A stretch of 64,000 nucleotides of DNA from Planctomycetota bacterium (GTDB lineage: Bacteria > Planctomycetota > Planctomycetia > Planctomycetales > Planctomycetaceae), in assembly GCA_014584345.1 (NCBI GenBank), contig JACTNB010000006.1, positions 263,200 through 327,199 on the forward strand. The letters are read 5' to 3'. A program made the translations under genes and the position numbers. The first letter of the stretch is position 1. Each line of letters opens with the position of its first letter. The notes under the pieces were generated by a model that did no database searches, was not told the origin of the DNA, and was given only the letters and a program-made list of their open reading frames with translations. This document shows positions 46,868 through 55,515 of the stretch, piece after piece.

Positions 46868-47215
46868 TCAACTTTCCGGGGTAAATGTCGTGGTCGGTTC
46901 GGCGACCTTGCGATACCCCAGATCTCGCAATACTTCGAGGACTTCGCTCCACGTGGGGAATTGACGCCCGCTACGGCGTTTGTAGTCATCGATGGCACGC
47001 ATGAATTCGACTTCGTCCTCGGAATAATCGCGTTCGCAGGTCGTGGGATCGATTTGACGTCGACGTTCCACCTTGCGGCGTTCCTGTGTTCGCTGCTCCT
47101 CCTGCCGCGGCAGAGCTTCGGAGTGCTCCGTATCGCGTCGATTTCCCATCGAACGCCGGAGCCGTGTTCTGCGGTCGACGATCAACTCGTCGGAAAACTC
47201 AACCTCTTTCAACAT
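46868..47215 (-). CDS. Small charged conserved protein of unknown function
   Basis: 115 residues, no signal peptide or membrane helix. The N-terminal half is Arg/Glu-rich and probably helical (RRTRLRRSMGNRRDTEHSEA, EEQRTQERRKVERRRQ). The C-terminal half DEVEFMRAIDDYKRRSGRQF then PTWSEVLEVLRDLGYRKV looks like a helix-turn-helix-like module, similar in rhythm to small DNA/RNA-binding proteins of planctomycetes. Not recognised as a named family. It ends at the shared terminator with lysC. Confidence 0.72.
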   Translation of the reverse strand: MLKEVEFSDELIVDRRTRLRRSMGNRRDTEHSEALPRQEEQRTQERRKVERRRQIDPTTCERDYSEDEVEFMRAIDDYKRRSGRQFPTWSEVLEVLRDLGYRKVAEPTTTFTPES

Positions 47216-47544
47216 GTTCCACCTCGCTGTGGCTTAAACGGATATACCCTCCTGAGCCTGGGCGCGGATTATCCCACTTTCCAGACTGACAATCTGTGTA
47301 AACATGCCACGGTTTTGACTGCCAGGCAGGGAGAATTGAGTTTTTCGATTTCGAAATCACGGAACACGGGCGAGAGATTGCCCATCGAAACGATTGTGAC
47401 GTTTACAACAGCATAAATGGTATGCAGAGCGTTCCCTACGAAGAATCGCGGTCTCCACGGTTTCGCATGCCCAACCAGGACGGCAGCAAAAAAGACAGGA
47501 GGCGCCAGGCCTCCTGTCTTGAAACGCGTCGGAATGTGCCAATT
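47216..47544. other. Gap with the peroxidase terminator
   Basis: 329 bases between the small protein's start and the peroxidase stop, both on the minus strand. It includes the hairpin at 47492-47520. It must also contain the promoter of the small minus-strand gene, but no clear -10/-35 was found. Confidence 0.4.
47488..47520 (-). terminator. Intrinsic terminator of the RTX peroxidase gene
   Basis: AAGACAGGAGGC (47492-47503) pairs with GCCTCCTGTCTT (47509-47520), a 12-bp stem with the 5-base loop GCCAG. The A run at 47488-47493 becomes the U tract on the minus strand. Confidence 0.88.
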
Positions 47545-49962
47545 TCAAGTCTTGCCCAGGGAATTGTTCAGGAAGTCCTGGAGCGGCTGCTGCTTCATCG
47601 TTCCAGAGGTTTCGTGTTGCTGTCCTCCGACTAGCAGAGGGGCCTTGGGCTCTTCCTTCTTCATCGGGTGGTCCGGGCCTGGATGGCCAGATGCCTGTTC
47701 AGGTGCCCCCGGGAACAGAGAATTCAGCAACCTGATAAAGAGATTGCGTCCGCGACCACCGTCCAGCAGATCTTGCCGGGAATCGCCGAATAACATGTCA
47801 TCTCCTACCTGCCCGAACAACTGGTCGCGTCCCGGTCCAGCGAAAAGCATGTCATGCCCCTTTCCGCCGTACAGCCTATCGTTGCCCGCTTCGCCCCAGA
47901 GCTTGTCATTCCCTGCTTGCCCATCGATCACATCATTGCCTGCACTCCCGACGAGGATGTCATCCCCTGCTCCTCCCAGAATCGTCAGGTGTGTTGCCAG
48001 TTTACTGTTTCCCGCGGAAATGAAATCGCTCCCCCCCAAGCCTCGAACCTGGGTTTTTTCGAAGTTCTGTCCGAGAATACTTCCGCCATTCAGGTCGATC
48101 TGTTCGTATCGAATCTGAATCAAGTCTGCTTGTTTGGTTCCCTCGACGACGAGAGCATCCTTCCCACCGAATCCCCCCCAGGCCACTACACCACCGGGTA
48201 ATGCCTGGCGGGTCACGCTTCCCTCGATCAGGATATTGTCGATCGCCTTGTCGCGTCCGACCAGTATCACCTGCTCGACATCGGCCACTGGCCGCCGGAC
48301 GAGAATTTTACCGTTGTTCCGGTCAACAATTTCCACATGACCTTTCCTTACTCGCACATTCACGGCGGCGGTCCCGGCCTCCCGGGGAATCGCAAAATAC
48401 ATCACGGAAGAATCATAAAAAGCATTTTTCTGCTGGATCGCAACATTTGTATTCCGTTCAATCACATCCGCCAGGGTCGTCTGTTGCACCTTCCGTAACA
48501 GGTCTCCTTCGAGAATGTTCTCGTAGTAAAAGCGGTCTCCGTCTCGGAGCCGCATAAACTGATCGGCAATAATCGTGCGCATCAATTCGCCCACGCTGGC
48601 CCCCGGAACATGATCCTCCGCCAGCGCGCCAACCCAGGCATCGATATCATCAACACTGGCATACACCGATTTGAGGGCCTCGACGACGGCCGGATCGGAC
48701 GAGATCTGCTCGAAATGTGTCACCCTCGCAAGGCCGAAGTCCTCGCGCACCTGGTTGTAGTCGGCCAAGCCATGATCCCGCCCCCGCTGAATATTCAAGG
48801 AGGCCAGATCGAAGCCTCCCGATCCGGGAGGGCCAAATAGAAAATTGCGGACGTCGTCGACAATCTGGTTATCCAACTCCTGGGCCTGCTGGGCGGCTGC
48901 CCCCTGCAGAATGGAATCAATTCCATGGGCAACAAGTTCTCCGGGATTGAAGAACGCGTTTCGCAGCGCGATGTTCCCCTCGTCCGCCACACTCCCGTCC
49001 GCATTCAGTCTCAGTAATTCGGGCGACAGCAGGCTATGTCCCAGTCGATATGCCGCTGTCGCAAAGACATTCGCAATTCCAGGATTCACCGAGGCATCGT
49101 AACCCTGGTAGGCCTGAACCGCCCCATGGCCCAACAAGGCAGGCAGGAATTCCTGATAGGTAATCACCTGTAATTCCGCCCGCACCAGGGCACGGGCCTG
49201 CTGATAGATGGCCTCATCGTCCAACCCGGGATTATCCGCCGCGATTTCCTCCGCCAGGCGATTATGTTCCCGTACCCAGACGGTATGCATCGCCGTCAAG
49301 GCAATGTTTTCATTGGCGCGGATATCCCCCGCCAGAAACAAGCCGTCCCCTGCCCCGCCGGCATTGGGCAAACCCGCCTCGTTGAAGGGGAGCAGATCTC
49401 CATCGCTGGTTTTCAGCTTCCCGCCCTCGAAGGCCCGCAAGGCATTTCCCCTGACTTCGTCGGCCCCATAAATCATCGATCCATCCAGAAAGGCAGTAAT
49501 CTCGTTGATCTGCTGGCGCGGATTATCGGGGGAATCGCCCGTGCCTGTATCAAATCCGGATCGAGAAAACGGAATGATCTGTGTCCCAGTTCCCGCTGGA
49601 TCGAAATAGGGATCGCCCGTGGGAACTGCGATGTTTGCCTGCTCGCCCAGGGTTCCCCCCGCCGTCAAATCGAGGTCGTGATCGATGAATTGTCCCCAGA
49701 TCCAGACCAGGTCGGTCAGGTAACGGTCGTTCTCTCGCAAATCCGCCTGCGCGGCCAAGGCGTTGCTGAGTCGCAATAGTAGCGACCCTACACTACCCCA
49801 GTCGGGATTCTGCAAATTGTTGCCCGTGCCATCCAGGCTGGCTACTTCCAGATCGGCAAGCGTGGCACTCAACAGCAGTCGCAGTTCACAGGCCTGAGAC
49901 TGCGTGAATTCACGCGAGGGTTGACGGCGTCCGCGACCGCGGTGTTTTCTTCGAGCAGACAT
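47545..49962 (-). CDS. Secreted animal-type heme peroxidase with RTX calcium-binding repeats
   Basis: 805 residues; GGAGG about 8 bases before the ATG. The N-terminus (RGRGRRQPSREF, then ACELRLLLSA) has no classic signal peptide but the LRLLLSA-type motif seen in planctomycete exported proteins. Peroxidase domain about 45-525: distal WGQFIDHDLDLT with D94/H95, R215 and E218 in DIRANENIALTAMH (equivalent to the MPO catalytic Arg and a heme-ester Glu; the Met linkage residue is Asn219), REHNRLAEEI, and proximal His309 in AAYRLGHSLL. C-terminal RTX repeats at about 660-740 (GGAGDDILVGSAGNDVIDGQ) bind calcium and suggest export or surface location. Oxidises halides or phenolic compounds; specificity unknown. 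Confidence 0.93.
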   Translation of the reverse strand: MSARRKHRGRGRRQPSREFTQSQACELRLLLSATLADLEVASLDGTGNNLQNPDWGSVGSLLLRLSNALAAQADLRENDRYLTDLVWIWGQFIDHDLDLTAGGTLGEQANIAVPTGDPYFDPAGTGTQIIPFSRSGFDTGTGDSPDNPRQQINEITAFLDGSMIYGADEVRGNALRAFEGGKLKTSDGDLLPFNEAGLPNAGGAGDGLFLAGDIRANENIALTAMHTVWVREHNRLAEEIAADNPGLDDEAIYQQARALVRAELQVITYQEFLPALLGHGAVQAYQGYDASVNPGIANVFATAAYRLGHSLLSPELLRLNADGSVADEGNIALRNAFFNPGELVAHGIDSILQGAAAQQAQELDNQIVDDVRNFLFGPPGSGGFDLASLNIQRGRDHGLADYNQVREDFGLARVTHFEQISSDPAVVEALKSVYASVDDIDAWVGALAEDHVPGASVGELMRTIIADQFMRLRDGDRFYYENILEGDLLRKVQQTTLADVIERNTNVAIQQKNAFYDSSVMYFAIPREAGTAAVNVRVRKGHVEIVDRNNGKILVRRPVADVEQVILVGRDKAIDNILIEGSVTRQALPGGVVAWGGFGGKDALVVEGTKQADLIQIRYEQIDLNGGSILGQNFEKTQVRGLGGSDFISAGNSKLATHLTILGGAGDDILVGSAGNDVIDGQAGNDKLWGEAGNDRLYGGKGHDMLFAGPGRDQLFGQVGDDMLFGDSRQDLLDGGRGRNLFIRLLNSLFPGAPEQASGHPGPDHPMKKEEPKAPLLVGGQQHETSGTMKQQPLQDFLNNSLGKT

Positions 49963-50142
49963 GGGGGAACCTCCGAGTTGAAATGTGGACAGGAGAAAAT
50001 CGATGTTTTCTCGCGTGACAACAGAAGTGACTCTCTTCTGTTAGTAACGACGCTGATCGGAGGAATCTACAGAATTGGAAAATTCCCATATCAACGCTGC
50101 CCGTGGAGAATACCCCCTTAGTCATACATTGCCGCTTAACCA

Positions 50143-50185
50143 AAAAAAAGACAAATTCCTTCGCCAGGAAGGAATCTGTCTTTTA
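50143..50185 (-). terminator. Terminator of the Cys-knuckle secreted protein gene
   Basis: Arms 50147-50163 and 50169-50185 pair over 16 of 17 positions around loop GCCAG; an A run at 50143-50150 gives the U tract for minus-strand transcripts. T residues on the other side could also make it bidirectional. Confidence 0.88.
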
Positions 50186-50204
50186 TTAAGGAAGTGACTC
50201 CGTA

Positions 50205-50930
50205 TTATACTTCCGGAGGAGCATCAGGCAGCAGCGATATCGCCGGAGAATTGGGTTTGAAGGATGGCTGGGGAACCATGATCGTTTGTGGTTCGGCTTC
50301 CTTGAACTTCTGATCGGGCTTGGCAGGCGTGGGAGATTTCTGCCCGTTGTTTTCCGTAGGCAGCGGTTCGCCCGAGATATAACCGTATTGAGCTCCACTG
50401 TAGTGGGCCTCGTGGTACTGGGGGTGACCGTGGCCGGAGCGACAGCGGCTGCAGAACCGGTTATGCCAGTAGGCCGGGTGGGGGGGACCAGGAATCCGCC
50501 AGGGCTGGGCGGTCCAAGTGGGCACATGCTGGTAATAGAACCCCAATTGAGCGGTGTCCGTGGGTGTGTGCACCATTGGCAGATAGGGTGTCGCCGGGCC
50601 GGGGCCGTAACCCGACCAGTAATTCGGGTAATATTTCCAGTATTCCACTCGCTCGCGCACCATGGGAACCTTGCCCGGCGCGCACCAACCGGTTCCGGGA
50701 GCCAAGCGACGATGCCCTTGCCCGTGATGACAATTCTCGCAATAGCCTTGATCGTAGGTAGCGTGAACATCGTAGTGCTGCGCGCTGCCCGATTGAATGG
50801 CTGCTTGCGAGTCCATACTCGGCTTGGCCTCGTTCTGGCCTTCCTGGGCAGTTGCCGCTTGCGTCCAGCAGAAACCGGCACTGATTGCCAGAACCAGGGA
50901 GAGGGTTAGGTGATTTCGGGAGAACATCAT
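50205..50930 (-). CDS. Secreted Cys-knuckle protein A, unknown function
   Basis: 241 residues. Signal peptide MMFSRNHLTLSLVLAISAGF to about residue 28. Two copies of a motif C-x2-C-x2-G-x-G-H: YCENCHHGQGH at 63-73 and FCSRCRSGHGH at 159-169. Between them the sequence is rich in Tyr, Pro and Trp (VEYWKYYPNYWSGYGPGPAT, FYYQHVPTWTAQPWRIPGPP). The C-terminus is Pro/Lys-rich and low complexity. First motif contains CxxCH (CENCH) but the second does not, so heme binding is not general. Metal binding or disulfide-knuckle cross-linking in the envelope is an inference. Its own terminator follows directly. Confidence 0.8.
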   Translation of the reverse strand: MMFSRNHLTLSLVLAISAGFCWTQAATAQEGQNEAKPSMDSQAAIQSGSAQHYDVHATYDQGYCENCHHGQGHRRLAPGTGWCAPGKVPMVRERVEYWKYYPNYWSGYGPGPATPYLPMVHTPTDTAQLGFYYQHVPTWTAQPWRIPGPPHPAYWHNRFCSRCRSGHGHPQYHEAHYSGAQYGYISGEPLPTENNGQKSPTPAKPDQKFKEAEPQTIMVPQPSFKPNSPAISLLPDAPPEV

Positions 50931-51002
50931 GTCATTCGTGTCCTATACGATCGAAACTCGGAACGTTCTGTGTCTTGCGGCTTGGCTTCTCGCGAATCGG
51001 AA

Positions 51003-51662
51003 TCAGTGCCCCTGCCCAGCTTGGCATTGAGGACAATATCCGGGCGGATATCCTGGTCCCATGTAGCCAGGATATCCATATCCGTGGCCTCCCTGCAGAT
51101 AATGCGGAGCATGGTTTGAGATGTGGGTAATTCGCGATGCTGGCACGCCCCAACTGTAGTTGTACTGCTGACGTACAACCGGGGCGAGCGGGACTGCCAT
51201 CGGCACGCCATACCCCTGAGCCGCATGCACTTGCCCATCCCGCAGATCGAAATGATCGGGATTCAACGGATAAACCATTTGATAGGCTCCGAAGGGAGGA
51301 CAACCCTTGCCACCACAACCGTTCGGCAGGAAACGGCTTCCCAATCCGCCCCGGCAGTTTCGGCAATGCTCATTTTCGCAGCGATATCCGCAGAACGCCC
51401 GCATCCGCCCAAACAGTCCCAGTCGTCGGCAACGGTCGCAGTAGCCGTCGACGTAACAGACATCACCAGATTTGCAACACTTGTCCTTACAGTGTTCCGT
51501 GCAGACATCGTGTGCGACCTGCTGAATGGCGGGGGACGCGGTTTGCTCACCTGCCGCTTGCACAACTTCCGTTGGCGAATCGGCCCATGCCGATGCAACA
51601 GAGACACAACAGCCTGCGATGACCGCAACTCCAAACAGCATTCGGGCAAGTGAGTGAATCAT
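51003..51662 (-). CDS. Secreted Cys-knuckle protein B, unknown function
   Basis: 219 residues. Signal peptide MIHSLARMLFGVAVIAGCCV to about 27. Very Cys-rich middle (VCTEHCKDKCCKSGDVCYVD, YCDRCRRLGLFG, RCENEHCRNCRGGLGSRF, about 54-110), and an exact C-terminal end YCPQCQAGQGH (209-219), the same motif as in protein A. Also Gly/Tyr/Pro-rich (YLQGGHGYGYPGYMGPGYPP). Domain of unknown function; the number of cysteines fits zinc sites or disulfide-rich coat material. Same strand as its neighbours, 73 bases upstream of protein A. Confidence 0.8.
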   Translation of the reverse strand: MIHSLARMLFGVAVIAGCCVSVASAWADSPTEVVQAAGEQTASPAIQQVAHDVCTEHCKDKCCKSGDVCYVDGYCDRCRRLGLFGRMRAFCGYRCENEHCRNCRGGLGSRFLPNGCGGKGCPPFGAYQMVYPLNPDHFDLRDGQVHAAQGYGVPMAVPLAPVVRQQYNYSWGVPASRITHISNHAPHYLQGGHGYGYPGYMGPGYPPGYCPQCQAGQGH

Positions 51663-51752
51663 ATTTACATCCTGTTCAAGGTCGCCGGCGACGGTCGCGA
51701 CGCCGGGTAGTTACTGTCTCGAGGTGAGTGGCCTGGCTTTCAACCTGTCCCT

Positions 51753-52888
<1,136 letters not shown>

Positions 52889-53839
52889 ATGAAGAAATTA
52901 GGAATTATCGGGCTGGATACCTCGCACGCGGTGCAGTTCACCCGTTCACTGAACCAGGACCATCCTCCTGCTGAATTTGCTGGATTTCGCGTAACGGCCG
53001 CGGTTGCCGAGGGAAGTCGCGAGATTGAATCGAGTCGCTCGCGAATCGCCGCCTACTCTGAACTGGTGCGGGCAATGGGCGTGGAACTCGTCGCCGACGC
53101 CGACGCACTTGTGCAACGGGTCGATGCCGTGTTGCTGGAGACCAACGATGGACGACTGCATTTGCGGCAATTATTGCCGGTGTTACGCGCCGGCAAACCG
53201 GCGTTCATCGATAAACCCGTGGCCGCCTCCCTGGCGGATGTCTTGGTCATTTACCAACTGGCAGCCCATTATCGGGTTCCCATATTTTCATCGTCGGCTT
53301 TGCGCTTTGTCCCGGAACTTGCCGGCATCCGCGCGGGCGAACTGGGGGAAATCCAGGGATGCGATACTTTCAGCCCCTGCCCCCTGGAGGCAACACACCC
53401 GGACTTATTCTGGTACGGGATTCACGGAGTGGAACTGTTGCACACACTGATGGGGCCAGGGTGTCTGTCGGTGTCGCGAACGCACACGACGCGTTGCGAT
53501 TTCGTCACGGGTGTCTGGCCAGAAGGACAGATCGGAACCTTTCGAGGCCGCCGGGATGCCGCTGGCAATTACCAGAGTGGCTTTGGAGGCACGGTGTATG
53601 GCAGCCTCGGCATCCGCACCGTGGGCCGATTTCTGGGATACGAATTATTGCTCCGGGAAATCTGTCGCTTTTTTCGGACGGGGCTTCCCCCCGTTACTCC
53701 CGCGGAAACCGAGGAGATTTATCTGTTCATGGAAGCCGCGGACGAAAGTCGTAGCAGAAAGGGGGCCAGCGTTCTGCTCGCGGAAGTGCGCGAACGTGCG
53801 GAACTGGCATCTCGGACTCGATTTCATTCGTACCTATAG
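52889..53839 (+). CDS. Gfo/Idh/MocA-family oxidoreductase
   Basis: 316 residues. N-terminal nucleotide-binding start KKLGIIGLDTSHAVQFTRSL where the usual G-x-G-x-x-G is replaced by G-L-D-T-S-H, then AVLLETNDGRLHLRQLLP (about 85-102) and GKPAFIDKPVAASLADVLVI with the family Lys-Pro (about 107-127), and a C-terminal alpha/beta domain with HPDLFWYGIHGVELLHTLMG. Probably oxidises or reduces a sugar with NAD(P). The altered glycine loop leaves cofactor binding uncertain. Followed 247 bases later by the glycan cluster on the same strand, though a functional link is unproven. Confidence 0.83.
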   Translation: MKKLGIIGLDTSHAVQFTRSLNQDHPPAEFAGFRVTAAVAEGSREIESSRSRIAAYSELVRAMGVELVADADALVQRVDAVLLETNDGRLHLRQLLPVLRAGKPAFIDKPVAASLADVLVIYQLAAHYRVPIFSSSALRFVPELAGIRAGELGEIQGCDTFSPCPLEATHPDLFWYGIHGVELLHTLMGPGCLSVSRTHTTRCDFVTGVWPEGQIGTFRGRRDAAGNYQSGFGGTVYGSLGIRTVGRFLGYELLLREICRFFRTGLPPVTPAETEEIYLFMEAADESRSRKGASVLLAEVRERAELASRTRFHSYL

Positions 53840-54086
53840 CTTTTGAATTTCGTGATAAATCAGTGCAGCCGCCCCGCGGAACGTCCCGGCTCGTCGCTCG
53901 CGGCATCCGATTCTCGCCTGCCGGCAGGTTCTTCGAATGTCACTCCCCGGTTCGCGGAACTTCTGCCTGCAAGGCCCGTCGAACCAAATTGCATTGTCCT
54001 TTCCGCAAGTGTATTTTGAGCAACGGTTGAATCCTTCGGAATATCCCTTTGGTTCCACTTTTTCTTCGCACTGAACACCCATCAGC

Positions 54087-55511
54087 ATGAACGACATTTC
54101 TACACTCCAGGCAATGCAAACGTATTTCGACGAGTACGCCGGGGAGATTCTGCGGTGGCGTTCGGAATCGTATCAGACCCTGTTGCGGAATAATTACCGA
54201 TTCTACATTCCTCCGGGAGCCCGGATTCTGGAAATCGGCAGTGGTACGGGGGACCTGCTGGCTTCGCTGCATCCTGCCCACGGGGTGGGCGTTGATATCA
54301 GCCCCCGCATGGTGGAACTGGCCCGCCAGAGACACCCTCAACCCGAGTTGACATTCGTGGCCCAGGCCGCCGAAGTCTTGACGCTTGACGAGCCGCCGTT
54401 TGACTACATCGTAATCTCGGATACATTTTCCTTCGTGGAGGATATCCACGGGGTCTTGCGGCAACTGATCCCGTTATGCCATGCCCGCACTCGAATCATC
54501 ACAAACTTTTATTCGCGACTCTGGCAACCGATCATTAAACTGCTGGAATTGATGCGATTACGCAAACCCCAGCCGGTAACGAATTGGGTCACGCGGGAAG
54601 ATTTGCGTAACCTGCTTGAACTGGCTGGCTATCAAGTGATTCTGACAGATTCCCGGATCCTCCTGCCCTGCCGGGTTCCCCTGTTTAACGGCCTGTTTAA
54701 CCGTTTTCTCGCCCCGCTTCCCGTGATCCGCCATTTCTGCCTGAGCAACTGGATTGTCGCGGGCGTCCCGGAGGCGTTACCTGCGGAGACATCTGTTTCG
54801 GTCATCTGCGCCTGTCGAAACGAAGCCGGGAATATCCCCGAAATTGTTCGCCGCTTCCCCCGGTTCAATGGCCCCGCGGAACTGATTTTTGTCGAAGGGC
54901 ACTCGCGCGACGATACACTGGCAATCTGCCAGCAAGAGGCGATGGCACACCCGGAACGGGAAATTCGCGTCCTGCAACAGACCGGCAAGGGGAAGGGAGA
55001 TGCCGTGCGTCTCGGGTTTTCCGTTGCGAAGTACGATATCTTGATGATTCTCGATGCCGACATGACTGTCCCGCCCGAGGATTTGCCCAGCTTTGTGAGT
55101 GTTTTGCTGTCAGGCCGGGTCGAGTTCGTAAATGGTTCGCGGCTGGTGTACCCCATGGATCCGGCCGCAATGAGGTTTTTGAATCTGCTTGGCAATAAGT
55201 TCTTTGCCCTGGCGTTTTCCTGGCTGCTGGGGCAGACCATCAAGGACACTTTGTGTGGCACCAAGGTGCTGCTGAAATCCGACTACAACCGCATTGCGGC
55301 GGAGCGCGAGTATTTTGGGGACTTTGACCCCTTCGGTGATTTCGACCTGATTTTCGGAGCGGCACGCCTGGGGCTGAAGTTGCGTGATTTTCCCGTGAAA
55401 TATCGGGCACGGGTGTACGGCACCACTCAAATCAGCCGCTTTCGTCATGGATTGCTGCTGTTGCAAATGTACGTATTCGCCCTGTTCAAATTCAAATGGC
55501 GTGGCTTGTAA
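54087..55511 (+). CDS. Methyltransferase-GT2 glycosyltransferase fusion
   Basis: 474 residues in one frame. Residues 1-220 are a class I SAM methyltransferase (ILEIGSGTGDLLASL at 47-61, GVDISPRMVELARQRH at 68-83, FDYIVISDTFSFVEDIHGVL at 105-124). Residues 235-474 are a GT2 enzyme: SVSVICACRNEAGNIPEIVR at 236-255, FVEGHSRDDT, GKGKGDAVRLG, D-x-D at 323-325 (ILDADM), and a substrate-site region KDTLCGTKVLLK near 386. Membrane-proximal hydrophobic end (LLLLQMYVFALFKFKW). Both activities on one glycan or lipid-linked sugar are likely. Not seen as a split or frameshift; both halves are complete. Confidence 0.9.
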   Translation: MNDISTLQAMQTYFDEYAGEILRWRSESYQTLLRNNYRFYIPPGARILEIGSGTGDLLASLHPAHGVGVDISPRMVELARQRHPQPELTFVAQAAEVLTLDEPPFDYIVISDTFSFVEDIHGVLRQLIPLCHARTRIITNFYSRLWQPIIKLLELMRLRKPQPVTNWVTREDLRNLLELAGYQVILTDSRILLPCRVPLFNGLFNRFLAPLPVIRHFCLSNWIVAGVPEALPAETSVSVICACRNEAGNIPEIVRRFPRFNGPAELIFVEGHSRDDTLAICQQEAMAHPEREIRVLQQTGKGKGDAVRLGFSVAKYDILMILDADMTVPPEDLPSFVSVLLSGRVEFVNGSRLVYPMDPAAMRFLNLLGNKFFALAFSWLLGQTIKDTLCGTKVLLKSDYNRIAAEREYFGDFDPFGDFDLIFGAARLGLKLRDFPVKYRARVYGTTQISRFRHGLLLLQMYVFALFKFKWRGL

Positions 55512-55515
55512 GTCC

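Noticed and set aside
50709..50745. CxxCH heme c motif in Cys-knuckle protein A
   Set aside because: Only one of the motif copies has His right after the second Cys, and protein B has none, so a c-type cytochrome is unlikely.
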